A stretch of DNA of 59,460 bases from Pelagadaptatus aseana (GTDB taxonomy: Bacteria > Pseudomonadota > Gammaproteobacteria > Pseudomonadales > Cellvibrionaceae), in contig BAABNI010000015.1 in NCBI GenBank assembly GCA_040365065.1, positions 1 to 59,460 of the forward strand, in the 5' to 3' direction. Numbering within the stretch: the stretch's first letter is position 1; every line of letters begins with the position of its first letter. Below are positions 8,395-17,572 of this stretch, in pieces. The notes under the pieces are model-generated. The model saw nothing but the letters and a program-made list of their open reading frames with translations. It searched no databases and was not told the origin of the DNA. The translations under genes were made by a program, and so were the position numbers.

Positions 8395-9375
8395 ATGCCC
8401 GATTTCTGGCTCGCCTGCATCGCCATTCTGGCCGGTTTTATTGGCCTGATCTGGAGCGCCGACCGCTTTGTCGGAGGCAGCGCCGCCATTGCCAACAATC
8501 TGGGCGTCAGCCGCCTGATTATCGGCCTGACCATTGTTTCACTGGGTACCTCGGCACCCGAGATCGTGGTCTCCATCAGTTCAGCCCTCAAAGGCGCCGG
8601 AGAACTGGCAGTGGGCAATGCACTGGGCTCCAATCTGGCCAATATCGGTTTGGTATTGGCGATTACCGCTCTGATCGCGCCCATGCCGATCCAGAAACAC
8701 CTGATCAATCAGGAAATCCCGATCCTGCTGCTGGTAACAGCCATTGCCGGCATTACCCTCTACGATGCCCACCTGTCATTTTGGGAGGGCGTCCTGCTGG
8801 CAGGCAGCCTGATACCCCTCCTGAGCCTGATGATCTGGACCAAGAAGAAACACCCCTCCCCGGAGGAGGAGGACTCGGAAATACCCGACGACTCCATGAC
8901 CAAGGCCATTTTCTGGTTCGTCATCGGTCTGGGCGCCCTGATCGCCAGCTCAGAGATGCTGGTTTGGGGGGCGCGTACGGTCGCTGAAGCCTTCGGGGTC
9001 AGCCCCTTGATTATCGGCCTGACCGTTATCGCCATCGGCACCAGCCTGCCGGAGCTGGCAGCCTCCATAATGAGCGCACTCAAAGGCCATCACGACATGG
9101 CCATTGGCAACATCATTGGCTCCAACATTTTTAATATTCTGGCAGTAATGGCCGTACCAGGTCTGGTCAGCCCACTGACCATGGATGCCAGTGTCTTTTC
9201 CAGGGATTTTATTGCCATGGCTGCGGTCACACTGCTGTTGTGTCTTGCCATCATCGCCGACTACGCCTTCGGCAATCGCGGCGACAAAGGCACTGGACAC
9301 GCCCGCCTCGGCCGCAGAATAGGCTGTCTGCTGCTGGCGAGCTATATTGCCTATTACTACCTGCTGTTCAAATGA
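8395..9375 (+). CDS. yrbG: Calcium/sodium antiporter (YrbG/CaCA family)
   Basis: Inner-membrane cation exchanger with about ten helices. Two internally repeated, oppositely oriented halves are visible, each with the CaCA signature: GTSAPEIVVSIS followed by GNALGSNLANIG in the first (about 51-85) and GTSLPELAASIM followed by GNIIGSNIFNIL in the second (about 215-250). The acidic residues in the PE pairs are the expected cation ligands. A charged loop rich in Glu/Asp separates the halves. It starts the plus-strand run yrbG-kdsD-lptC-lptA-lptB, as in E. coli. Confidence 0.94.
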   Translation: MPDFWLACIAILAGFIGLIWSADRFVGGSAAIANNLGVSRLIIGLTIVSLGTSAPEIVVSISSALKGAGELAVGNALGSNLANIGLVLAITALIAPMPIQKHLINQEIPILLLVTAIAGITLYDAHLSFWEGVLLAGSLIPLLSLMIWTKKKHPSPEEEDSEIPDDSMTKAIFWFVIGLGALIASSEMLVWGARTVAEAFGVSPLIIGLTVIAIGTSLPELAASIMSALKGHHDMAIGNIIGSNIFNILAVMAVPGLVSPLTMDASVFSRDFIAMAAVTLLLCLAIIADYAFGNRGDKGTGHARLGRRIGCLLLASYIAYYYLLFK

Positions 9376-9418
9376 GTCCAGCTCACTACAGCAACCCGGA
9401 TCAACACAGAGAAGTAAA

Positions 9419-10402
9419 ATGACTCTAAGCGACAACCACCAGCTGATGCTGACTGCAGGCAAGCGCACCATCGACATTGAAACCAAGGCCGTGGCCGCCC
9501 TGGAAGCAAGAATTGACCAACACTTTATCAAGGCCTGCGACCTGATTCTGACCTGCAAGGGGCGCGTTATTGTCACCGGCATGGGAAAATCCGGCCATAT
9601 TGGCAATAAAATCGCCGCCACTCTGGCCAGTACCGGCACACCGGCTTTCTTTGTTCACCCCGGTGAAGCCAGCCACGGCGATCTGGGCATGATCACTCGC
9701 CAGGACGTGGTCATCGCCATTTCCAACTCCGGATCTTCCGCCGAAGTGGTCACCCTGCTGCCGCTACTCAAGCGCATGAACATCCCCATGATCAGCATGA
9801 CCGGCAACCCGGACTCCCCTCTGGCCGAAGCGGCGGCAGTCAATCTTGATATCAGCATCGAGTCGGAGGCCTGCCCACTGGATTTGGCCCCCACGTCCAG
9901 CACCACCGTCACTCTCGTCATGGGTGACGCCCTTGCCGTTGCCCTGCTGGAAGCCAAAGGTTTTACCGCTGAAGACTTTGCGTTTTCCCATCCGGGCGGC
10001 GCACTGGGGCGAAAACTGCTGTTAAAAGTCGAAGACATCATGCACGGCGACAATGAAGTGCCGCGGGTTAAAAAAGAATCCCCCATTTCTCAGGCCCTGC
10101 TGGAAATGACCGAAAAAGGTTTTGGCATGACCACCGTGGTTGACGACAACAACCAGCTTATCGGGGTCTTCACCGATGGCGACCTGCGCCGCTGCGTGGA
10201 TCAGGGCCAAGATATTGGCAGCGCCACCATTGGCGACGTCATGTCGACCAAACCCAAAACCATTCACCGCGACATTCTCGCCGCTGAAGCACTGGGGCAA
10301 ATGGAAAACGGCAAAATAACCGCCCTGATTGTCGAAGACGATGAACACCACCCCATCGGCGTCCTGCACATGCACGACATTCTCCGCGCAGGCGTCATTT
10401 AA
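9419..10402 (+). CDS. kdsD: D-arabinose 5-phosphate isomerase
   Basis: Converts ribulose 5-phosphate to arabinose 5-phosphate, the first step toward KDO of the LPS core. The SIS sugar-isomerase domain (about 35-170) contains GMGKSGHIGNKIAATLAS and HPGEASHGDLGMI; two CBS domains follow (about 205-325). I took the ATG at 9419 (MTLSDNHQ), giving 327 aa, rather than an in-frame start inside yrbG. In most relatives kdsC follows; here lptC starts 20 bp after the stop. Confidence 0.95.
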   Translation: MTLSDNHQLMLTAGKRTIDIETKAVAALEARIDQHFIKACDLILTCKGRVIVTGMGKSGHIGNKIAATLASTGTPAFFVHPGEASHGDLGMITRQDVVIAISNSGSSAEVVTLLPLLKRMNIPMISMTGNPDSPLAEAAAVNLDISIESEACPLDLAPTSSTTVTLVMGDALAVALLEAKGFTAEDFAFSHPGGALGRKLLLKVEDIMHGDNEVPRVKKESPISQALLEMTEKGFGMTTVVDDNNQLIGVFTDGDLRRCVDQGQDIGSATIGDVMSTKPKTIHRDILAAEALGQMENGKITALIVEDDEHHPIGVLHMHDILRAGVI

Positions 10403-10422
10403 CAGCGGTGGCATCTCGGGCA

Positions 10423-11034
10423 ATGAATAAGAACTGGATATCACTGATCATCATCAGCGGCCTGACACTGGCGCTGATTTTTTTCTGGGACTCCTCCCCC
10501 GAAGACATTCTGGGCGGACTGCTCAGCGACCAATCCCAGCAGAGCAAACGCAGCTCACGTGCCGACTACCCCACGGTGATTGTCGACAACCACCACAGCC
10601 AGCATTTTGGCGACAACGGCCAACTCAACCACCAGTTCGAGGCCGATGAAGTGCGCCATTTTCAGGTAAAGCGCAAAGGCCCCAGCCAACGGGACTTTAC
10701 CGAGGCCAGCAGCCCCAGACTGATCCTGTTCCGCGAGGACGGCCCACCCTGGCACATCACGGCCAACAACGGTCGCTCCCAGAAAAACAACAGCGTTATT
10801 ACTCTCACCAACAACGTTGTCGCCTGGAGCATTGACCCCGACACTGGCGCCAGATCGGAGCTGACCACATCGAAACTGGTGGTAAAGCCCGATCAGCATT
10901 ACGCCGAGTCCGACAAACCTGTTAAGATCACCACCCCTGAATCGACAACCACCGCCACCGGCATGCAGGCGTTTCTAAAACAAGACAAAATCAAACTTCT
11001 GTCACAGGTACGAGGATTATATGAATCACCTTAG
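10423..11034 (+). CDS. lptC: LPS export protein LptC
   Basis: Bitopic inner-membrane protein that passes LPS from the LptB2FG transporter to periplasmic LptA. One N-terminal membrane helix (about residues 5-22, SLIIISGLTLALIFFW) precedes a periplasmic beta-jellyroll domain with the typical FEADEVRHFQ and late PVKITTPESTTTATGMQAFLK strands. The ATG at 10423 is preferred; a GTG at 10408 is an in-frame alternative. It overlaps lptA by 14 bp, implying translational coupling. Confidence 0.93.
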   Translation: MNKNWISLIIISGLTLALIFFWDSSPEDILGGLLSDQSQQSKRSSRADYPTVIVDNHHSQHFGDNGQLNHQFEADEVRHFQVKRKGPSQRDFTEASSPRLILFREDGPPWHITANNGRSQKNNSVITLTNNVVAWSIDPDTGARSELTTSKLVVKPDQHYAESDKPVKITTPESTTTATGMQAFLKQDKIKLLSQVRGLYESP

Positions 11035-11557
11035 GCCTATTCTGCCTCTTATACTGAGCCTTATCGCAACCGTCGCAGCCATGCCCACCCTGGCCCTGCC
11101 GAGCGATCGCGAACAGCCGATTCACATCACATCCGATCAGGCCGAGCGTAACGAAAACAAAGGCATCACCACCTATCAGGGCGATGTTGTGATGACTCAG
11201 GGAACCCTGAAAATCCTGGCCGACAAGGTAGTCATCCACACAATCGACAATCAGGTTAGCGAGATAGTGGCCACCGGCAAACCGGCCCACTTCCATCAAA
11301 AACCGGCCGTGGACAAGCAAATGGTCAAGGCATCCGGCAGCACCATCGAGTACAAACTTGAAAACGAAATGCTGCACCTGATCAACAACGCCAAACTGAT
11401 TCAGGACGATGGCACCACCATGACAGGCGACCGCATCAATTACGACATGAAAACCTCAGTCGTAAAAGCCGCAGGCAAGACCAGCAACAGCCGCCCGAAA
11501 CGAATTCACATGGTGATCCCCCCTAAATCGGAACGCCAAAAGGCAACTGGAGAGTAA
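11021..11557 (+). CDS. lptA: LPS transport periplasmic protein LptA
   Basis: Periplasmic bridge component that carries LPS between LptC and the outer-membrane LptDE. Residues 1-25 are a signal peptide ending TLALP. The OstA-like beta-jellyroll follows: PIHITSDQAERNENKGITTYQGDVVMTQG is the characteristic first repeat. At 178 aa the length is normal. It overlaps lptC and is 3 bp before lptB, forming a tight lptCAB unit. Confidence 0.95.
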   Translation: MNHLRPILPLILSLIATVAAMPTLALPSDREQPIHITSDQAERNENKGITTYQGDVVMTQGTLKILADKVVIHTIDNQVSEIVATGKPAHFHQKPAVDKQMVKASGSTIEYKLENEMLHLINNAKLIQDDGTTMTGDRINYDMKTSVVKAAGKTSNSRPKRIHMVIPPKSERQKATGE

Positions 11558-11560
11558 CCC

Positions 11561-12286
11561 ATGCCAACACTGCGCGCTTTGAATCTGGCGAAAAGCTATA
11601 AGGGACGTCAGGTAGTTATCGATGTCTCACTGGAAGTCAGCAGCGGCCAGATTGTTGGCTTACTGGGCCCCAACGGCGCCGGCAAAACTACCTGTTTTTA
11701 CATGATTGCCGGCCTGGTAGCGGCCGATAACGGCGAAGTCAGAATTGACGATCAGGACATTACCCGTCTGCCCATGCATGGCCGCGCCCGGGCCGGTATC
11801 GGCTATCTGCCTCAGGAAGCCTCGGTATTTCGCAAACTGACCGTTTCGGAAAATCTGCTGGGCATTCTTGAAACCCGCAAAGACCTGAACCGTCAGCAAC
11901 GTATGGACAAGCTCGATAACCTGCTGCGCGAGTTCCACATTACCCACATCCACAACAGCCTTGGCATGGCCCTGTCCGGTGGTGAAAGGCGCCGGGTGGA
12001 AATTGCCAGAGCCCTGGCAACAGACCCGGATTTTATCCTGCTCGACGAGCCCTTTGCCGGAGTCGACCCCATATCCGTGAGTGATATCAAGCAGATTATC
12101 CAGCACCTCAAAGACCGGGGCATTGGCGTTCTGATTACCGATCACAACGTGCGTGAAACTCTCGACATCTGCGAAAACGCCTATATTGTCAGCGAGGGTC
12201 ACATCATTGCCGAGGGCAACGCCGACGTTATTATGAATCACGGCAAAGTGAAGGAAGTTTATCTGGGCGAGCAATTTCGTCTATAA
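11561..12286 (+). CDS. lptB: LPS export ABC transporter ATPase LptB
   Basis: Cytoplasmic ATPase that powers LPS extraction with LptF and LptG, which are not in this window. Walker A GPNGAGKTT is at about residues 36-44, the signature LSGGERRRVEIARAL at about 137-151, Walker B FILLDEPFAGVDP at about 157-169, and the H-loop TDHNVRE follows. The 241-aa length is typical. It is the last gene of the lpt unit; a 210-bp gap separates it from rpoN. Confidence 0.98.
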   Translation: MPTLRALNLAKSYKGRQVVIDVSLEVSSGQIVGLLGPNGAGKTTCFYMIAGLVAADNGEVRIDDQDITRLPMHGRARAGIGYLPQEASVFRKLTVSENLLGILETRKDLNRQQRMDKLDNLLREFHITHIHNSLGMALSGGERRRVEIARALATDPDFILLDEPFAGVDPISVSDIKQIIQHLKDRGIGVLITDHNVRETLDICENAYIVSEGHIIAEGNADVIMNHGKVKEVYLGEQFRL

Positions 12287-12496
12287 CCCGAACACTCCAG
12301 CACACCCTTTAACCAAAAGCTGCAGTTTTCTTTTATGTCAAGAGGACTGCGGCATATATTTTGCTTATTTAGCCGTTGCCCTTCCCCTCTCCTCTGACTA
12401 CACTTTCTTACAGTGAAATGACAGCTTTGAAGCCACATCTCAAAGCTCAGCAAGAATGCCGCAAGGCCAAGATAGCAACCTGCTGTATCGGTATAC

Positions 12497-14002
12497 ATGA
12501 AACAATCGCTACAACTCAAAATCGGCCAGCAGCTGACCATGACACCTCAGCTGCAGCAAGCCATCCGCCTGCTCCAGCTTTCCACTCTGGACCTGCAACA
12601 GGAAATTCAGGAAGCCCTGGACACCAATCCAATGCTTGAGGTTTCAGAAGACGAAGCCGCAGCATCTCAGGAAAACACCACCGACAAACCAGAGTCCCAG
12701 ACAGAGACTGCCAACGAGACGGCCAGTGCTGCAGAAGTGGATGAAGCTCCCGCCATCAGCGACAGTGATGCCCCCGAGTGGCAGGACAATATCCCCGAGG
12801 ACCTGCCTGTAGACACCCAGTGGGACGACATTTACCAAAGTGCCCCCAGCGGCACCGGTTTGGCAGCCCCCGAAGACAGCGATATGTCATTCGAAAATCG
12901 CCACAATACCGATGAGTCGCTGCAGTCCCATCTGCTGTGGCAATTGAACCTGACCCCCATGTCAGACCGCGATGAAGCCATCGCCATAACCATCATCGAC
13001 GCCATTGAGCCTTCCGGCCTGCTTGGCAGCAGCCTTGACGACATCTTTGCGGGCCTGAGTCAGGAACTGGACGACCTGGAAGAAGATGAAGTCCAGGCCG
13101 TTCTGCACCGTATCCAGCAGTTTGACCCCATCGGGGTAGCCGCCCGCGACCTGAGTGACTGCCTGCTCATTCAATTGCGTCAGTACGATGACCAGACCCC
13201 CTTTCTCGATGCCGCCAAACTGATTGTTGAAAAGCATCTGGACTTACTCGGAAGCCGCGACTACAAAACCCTGATGCGTCGCACCCGCCTGAAAGAAGCC
13301 GGGCTGACTGAGGCGGTAAAACTGATACAGAGCCTCAACCCTAACCCTGGCGAACAGGTTTACAGTGGCGAAACCACTTACATCGTCCCGGATGTTTTCG
13401 TCAGCAAGCAGGAAGGCCGCTGGATGGTCAATCTCAATCCGGATATTGCACCCAAGATTCGCATCAACAATGACTATGCGGCACTGGTAAAGCGCGCGGA
13501 CTCCAGCAGCGACAACACCTTTCTCAAAGACAATCTGCAAGAGGCTCGCTGGTTTCTGAAAAGCCTGCAGAGCCGCAATGAAACCCTGCTCAAGGTGGCC
13601 ACCTGCATCGTTGAAAAACAGCAGGGGTTTTTAGACCATGGTCCAGAGGCAATGAAGCCGCTGGTACTGCATGATATCGCCGATGCTGTGGGCATGCATG
13701 AATCCACCATTTCCCGGGTTACCACCCAGAAATACATGCACACCCCGCAGGGCATTCTGGAATTGAAATATTTTTTCTCAAGCCATGTCAGCACAGACTC
13801 AGGCGGGGAGTGCTCTTCAACGGCAATTCGGGCTATCATCAAAAAACTGGTTGCCGCGGAGAACCCCAAAAAGCCCCTGAGCGACAGCAAAATAACGGCA
13901 CTTTTGGAAGAGCAGGGCATCAAAGTAGCCCGTCGCACCACCGCCAAATATCGAGAATCACTGGGAATTCCGGCCTCCAATGAGCGCAAGCGATTGATCT
14001 GA
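12497..14002 (+). CDS. rpoN: RNA polymerase sigma-54 factor
   Basis: Alternative sigma factor recognising -24/-12 promoters and dependent on AAA+ activators. Region I is the glutamine/leucine-rich N-terminus (residues 1-50); an acidic region II spans about 52-115; the core-binding and DNA-binding domains follow, ending with the RpoN box ARRTTAKYRE (one change from the canonical ARRTVAKYRE) near the C-terminus. Total length is 501 aa. It heads the conserved rpoN-hpf-ptsN-rapZ-ptsO cluster. No clear Shine-Dalgarno precedes the ATG, although the start is well supported by the conserved MKQSLQLKIGQQL opening. Confidence 0.97.
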   Translation: MKQSLQLKIGQQLTMTPQLQQAIRLLQLSTLDLQQEIQEALDTNPMLEVSEDEAAASQENTTDKPESQTETANETASAAEVDEAPAISDSDAPEWQDNIPEDLPVDTQWDDIYQSAPSGTGLAAPEDSDMSFENRHNTDESLQSHLLWQLNLTPMSDRDEAIAITIIDAIEPSGLLGSSLDDIFAGLSQELDDLEEDEVQAVLHRIQQFDPIGVAARDLSDCLLIQLRQYDDQTPFLDAAKLIVEKHLDLLGSRDYKTLMRRTRLKEAGLTEAVKLIQSLNPNPGEQVYSGETTYIVPDVFVSKQEGRWMVNLNPDIAPKIRINNDYAALVKRADSSSDNTFLKDNLQEARWFLKSLQSRNETLLKVATCIVEKQQGFLDHGPEAMKPLVLHDIADAVGMHESTISRVTTQKYMHTPQGILELKYFFSSHVSTDSGGECSSTAIRAIIKKLVAAENPKKPLSDSKITALLEEQGIKVARRTTAKYRESLGIPASNERKRLI

Positions 14003-14053
14003 TCATCGTCGAGAGTTTATTGAAGCCGCAATCGTTGCCTCGGCAACACACCG

Positions 14054-14079
14054 CCATCACCGCTCAATTTCTGTGATGG
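14054..14079 (+). other. Hairpin upstream of hpf
   Basis: CCATCAC (14054-14060) pairs perfectly with GTGATGG (14073-14079) across a 12-nt loop, in the 104-bp rpoN-hpf gap. A second small stem, GTTGC/GCAAC, lies just upstream at 14034-14047. Neither has a U-tract. They may shape the hpf leader. Confidence 0.35.
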
Positions 14080-14106
14080 TATTCATGAAAACAGAAGGAG
14101 TAACGC

Positions 14107-14400
14107 ATGCAAATCAACATCAGTGGCCACCATGTAGAACTCACCACTCCCATTAAAGACTACGTGCACGCCAAGCTGGAAAAACTGGAGCGACATCACG
14201 ACAAAATCACCAGCACCAACGTAATCCTTTCGGTGGAAAAACTGGTTCAAAAAGCTGAAGCAACCGTACACGTCAGCGGCAAAGATTTTTTTGCCAATTC
14301 CGAATCAGAAGACCTCTACGCTGCCATTGACACCTTGTCAGACAAACTCGATCGTCAACTGATCAAGCACAAAGAGAAATTACGGCACAATCATCGTTGA
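14107..14400 (+). CDS. hpf: Ribosome hibernation promoting factor
   Basis: Short-form HPF (97 aa) that binds the 30S decoding region and drives 100S ribosome dimer formation in stationary phase, together with RMF in gammaproteobacteria. The single S30AE domain is visible from MQINISGHHVELTTPIKDYVHAKLEKLERH through DLYAAIDTLSDKLDRQLIKHKEK. AAGGAG precedes the ATG at ideal spacing. Position between rpoN and ptsN is conserved. Confidence 0.96.
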   Translation: MQINISGHHVELTTPIKDYVHAKLEKLERHHDKITSTNVILSVEKLVQKAEATVHVSGKDFFANSESEDLYAAIDTLSDKLDRQLIKHKEKLRHNHR

Positions 14401-14403
14401 TTT

Positions 14404-14874
14404 ATGGAAATTAAAACCTTTCTGAATTCTCGCCGCACCCTGTGCGGCGTAGAAGGCATCAGCAAAAAGCGCACCATTGAAATTCTTGCCAACCTGATCG
14501 CCGAAGACATTCCCTCCCTGAGTGCCGATGACATTTTTCTCAGCTTTATCGCCAGAGAGAAACTTGGCTCCACAGGCTTGGGGCAGGGAATCGCCATACC
14601 GCACTGCCGCATCAGTAATTGCATCGGCACCGTGGGCGCCTTGATTAAGCTGGACAAACCCATCGACTTCGAAGCCATCGATGGCAAACCCGTCGACCTC
14701 GTCTTTGCCCTGATTGCCCCGGAAGAAGCCGATGATTCACACTTGCAAACCCTGTCGGCTCTGGCGGAAAAACTGATCGAATCCGAATACACCAATAAAC
14801 TTCGCCAAAGTGAAACAAACGAAGCTCTATACTTGGCGGCAACCAGCCAACAAGACTCCGCCGTAAACACATAA
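14404..14874 (+). CDS. ptsN: Nitrogen PTS EIIA protein (PtsN)
   Basis: EIIA-Ntr, the terminal phosphoacceptor of the regulatory PTS-Ntr cascade, which tunes potassium transport and other functions rather than sugar uptake. The PTS EIIA type-2 domain fills the 156 aa; the phosphorylated histidine is H67 in GIAIPHCRI. It follows hpf by 3 bp. Its phosphodonor PtsO is encoded two genes downstream; PtsP is outside the window. Confidence 0.96.
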   Translation: MEIKTFLNSRRTLCGVEGISKKRTIEILANLIAEDIPSLSADDIFLSFIAREKLGSTGLGQGIAIPHCRISNCIGTVGALIKLDKPIDFEAIDGKPVDLVFALIAPEEADDSHLQTLSALAEKLIESEYTNKLRQSETNEALYLAATSQQDSAVNT

Positions 14875-14888
14875 CAAGGAAGCCGGCC

Positions 14889-15749
14889 ATGCGACTCATC
14901 GTCATCAGCGGTAGATCCGGATCGGGAAAAAGTACCGCCCTGCACGTTCTGGAAGACGCCGGCTTTAACTGCATCGACAACCTGCCCGCCGCCCTGCTGC
15001 CTAATCTGGTTAACAACATCAGCGAGCAACAGAGCGATCAGAATATTGCCGTGAGCATTGACGCGCGCAACGCCAGTGAACAATTACAACGGTTCCCGGA
15101 GTTTCTGAAACAGGCGCAACAACCCGGACTGAGCATTGAAATCCTGTTCCTCGATGCCCGCTCACCGATTCTGATCAAACGCTTCAGCGAAACCAGACGC
15201 AAACACCCTTTGAGCAACGAAGAGCGGGATCTGAAAGAGGCGGTGACTCTGGAGAGCGAACTGCTCGACCCCATTGCCCTCACCGCTGATTTGACCATCG
15301 ACACCAGCAACCTGAGCCTGCATCAGCTTCGCGACCTGATTAAAAACCGCATCACGGAAAAAGAAGCCCCCGGTATCGCCCTGCAATTCCAGTCATTCGG
15401 ATTCAAACACGGCATCCCGGTGGATGTCGACTTTGTATTTGATGTGCGCTGCCTGCCAAATCCCTACTGGAAACCAAACCTGAGAAAGCACACCGGCCAA
15501 GAGCAACCCGTGATCGATTTTCTGTCTCAACAGGAAGATGTTCAGACCATGCTCGACGACATCACCCGCTTTATTGAACGCTGGCTACCCAAATTTATTG
15601 CCAACAACCGCAGTTATATGACGGTTGCCATTGGCTGTACCGGCGGGCATCATCGTTCTGTATTCCTATGTGAACAGCTGTATAACAATTTCAAGAATAA
15701 GCACGGCAACACTCAGCTGCGCCACCGCGAGCTGAACAAATATTCATAA
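14889..15749 (+). CDS. rapZ: RNase adapter protein RapZ
   Basis: RNA-binding adaptor and nucleotide-binding protein; in E. coli it delivers the GlmZ sRNA to RNase E and so controls GlmS and amino-sugar supply. Walker A GRSGSGKST is at residues 8-16. The C-terminal domain carries DVDFVFDVRCLPNPYW, QPVIDF and the IGCTGGHHRSVFL block. Length 286 aa is standard. The gene is 14 bp downstream of ptsN. Confidence 0.96.
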   Translation: MRLIVISGRSGSGKSTALHVLEDAGFNCIDNLPAALLPNLVNNISEQQSDQNIAVSIDARNASEQLQRFPEFLKQAQQPGLSIEILFLDARSPILIKRFSETRRKHPLSNEERDLKEAVTLESELLDPIALTADLTIDTSNLSLHQLRDLIKNRITEKEAPGIALQFQSFGFKHGIPVDVDFVFDVRCLPNPYWKPNLRKHTGQEQPVIDFLSQQEDVQTMLDDITRFIERWLPKFIANNRSYMTVAIGCTGGHHRSVFLCEQLYNNFKNKHGNTQLRHRELNKYS

Positions 15750-15800
15750 CCGACTCAGACCACTCAGCTCTGAGCCATCAAGGCGGCAAGGACTCTCCAC

Positions 15801-16070
15801 ATGCTCAGCAACACCGTCACCATCGTCAACAAACTGGGACTGCATGCCCGCGCAGCTGCCCTGTTTGCCAGCACCGCTGCCCGTTTCGGCAGCAGCATTC
15901 GCGCCGGCGTCAAGGACAAGATGGTAGACGCCAAAAGCGTGATGTCCCTGATGCTGCTGGCAGCCAATCAGGGCAGCCAATTGCAATTGGAAATCGAAGG
16001 CGAAGATCAGGAAGAGGCTATGCAAGCCATCGTCGAGCTGATCGCCAATCGCTTTGGTGAAGACGAATAG
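15801..16070 (+). CDS. ptsO: Nitrogen PTS phosphocarrier NPr (HPr family)
   Basis: HPr-like phosphocarrier of the PTS-Ntr chain, moving phosphate from PtsP to PtsN. The active histidine is H15 in KLGLHARAAALF and the regulatory-serine region reads AKSVMSLMLLAA. The 89-aa length is normal. It ends the rpoN-hpf-ptsN-rapZ-ptsO cluster; a 126-bp gap follows before mgtE. Confidence 0.95.
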   Translation: MLSNTVTIVNKLGLHARAAALFASTAARFGSSIRAGVKDKMVDAKSVMSLMLLAANQGSQLQLEIEGEDQEEAMQAIVELIANRFGEDE

Positions 16071-16196
16071 CGAGGAAAAAAACTCAAGCCGTTCAATCAA
16101 AAGCCAAACCTGTTGGCGAAGATCAGTAGAAGCAAAGTCATTTAACTTCTAAAATAGGCCCTGAGATACAACACACTTTCCAAACCAAGAGCATTC

Positions 16197-17561
16197 ATGC
16201 AATCGACCAGTAAAGAAATATTGCAGCAAACCCAGTCACAACTGGGTGAGATTCAGGATGCTCTGGACAGCGGCACATTCAAGCCCATTCGCCGCATGCT
16301 CAATGGCCTCGAGCCGGCTGAGATTGCCCATCTGCTGGAATCTTCACCACCACCTTCGCGCTGGATGCTATGGCGCTTGATCGATAAGGACACCGAGGGC
16401 GAAGTTCTTCAGGAACTGTCAGACGATATCCAGACCCAGATTCTGCAGCGCATGAACACCGACGAAGTGGTGGGCATAACCGAAGGTCTGGATACCGATG
16501 ATGTTGCTGACATCCTGCAGCAGCTGCCGGACCGGGTCATCAAGGAAGTACTGGCGGCCATGAGCGCTAGGGACCGGCTACGGGTCGAATCGGTACTGTC
16601 CTACGATGAGGACACCGCCGGCGGCCTGATGAACACGGATACCATCACCGTGCGCCCGCGCCTGACGCTCGATGTGGTACTGCGCTATTTACGGCGCCAT
16701 GAAGAGCTGCCCGCCTCCACCGACAATCTGATTGTGATTAACAAGCAGGGGCAATTTGTCGGCCTGCTGCCTGTTGCCAAAATTCTCACCACCTCCCCTA
16801 ACATTACCGTACGGGAAGTCATGCTCACCGACGTTGAAGCCATTCCGGTGGATATGGACGACAGCGAAGTGGCGAATCTGTTTGAGCGGCACGACTGGAT
16901 TTCCGCACCCGTGATCGATGAAAACAACCGGGTGGTCGGCCGGATTACCATTGATGATGTGGTCGACGTAATTCGAGAGGACGCCGATCACTCGTTAATG
17001 AGTATGGCCGGTCTGGATGAAGACGAAGACACCTTTGCCACCGTACGTCGAGCCATGCCCCGCCGCGCAACCTGGCTCGGTATCAATCTGATTACGGCCA
17101 TCATTGCATCAGCGGTCATCAATATTTTCGAAGACACCATTGAGAAGGTCGTAGCACTCGCCATTTTAATGCCCATCGTTGCCAGTATGGGCGGCGTAGC
17201 AGGCAGCCAGACACTGACTGTGGTGATTCGCGGCATGGCCCTTGGCCAAATCGGCCGCAACAACATCAACTGGCTATTATCCCGGGAACTCAGGGTCGGC
17301 TTTCTCAACGGCATGCTCTGGGCCTTGATACTCGGCGCCATCACCAGCGTCTGGTTTGGCGACCCCAAGATCGCGATTATCATCGCCTGTGCCATGATCA
17401 TCAATCTGGTAACGGCAGCCACCGCCGGCGCGTTGCTCCCGATTATTTTAAAAAGCCTGAAGATTGACCCCGCTCTGGCCGGCAGCGTCACCCTCACAAC
17501 CATTACGGATGTGGTGGGCTTCTTCGCCTTCCTGGGTCTGGCCACTTACTTTTACTCTTAA
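16197..17561 (+). CDS. mgtE: Magnesium transporter MgtE
   Basis: Inner-membrane magnesium channel gated by cytoplasmic magnesium. An N-terminal MgtE_N superhelical domain (about 25-130) is followed by two CBS domains (about 135-255, with NTDTITVRPRLTL and the TIDDVVDVI end) and a connecting helix. Five membrane helices occupy about 290-454, including the conserved MPIVASMGGVAGSQTLTVVIRG pore segment. Total length is 454 aa. The yjgA gene begins 11 bp after the stop. Confidence 0.96.
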   Translation: MQSTSKEILQQTQSQLGEIQDALDSGTFKPIRRMLNGLEPAEIAHLLESSPPPSRWMLWRLIDKDTEGEVLQELSDDIQTQILQRMNTDEVVGITEGLDTDDVADILQQLPDRVIKEVLAAMSARDRLRVESVLSYDEDTAGGLMNTDTITVRPRLTLDVVLRYLRRHEELPASTDNLIVINKQGQFVGLLPVAKILTTSPNITVREVMLTDVEAIPVDMDDSEVANLFERHDWISAPVIDENNRVVGRITIDDVVDVIREDADHSLMSMAGLDEDEDTFATVRRAMPRRATWLGINLITAIIASAVINIFEDTIEKVVALAILMPIVASMGGVAGSQTLTVVIRGMALGQIGRNNINWLLSRELRVGFLNGMLWALILGAITSVWFGDPKIAIIIACAMIINLVTAATAGALLPIILKSLKIDPALAGSVTLTTITDVVGFFAFLGLATYFYS

Positions 17562-17572
17562 GAACCCACACC

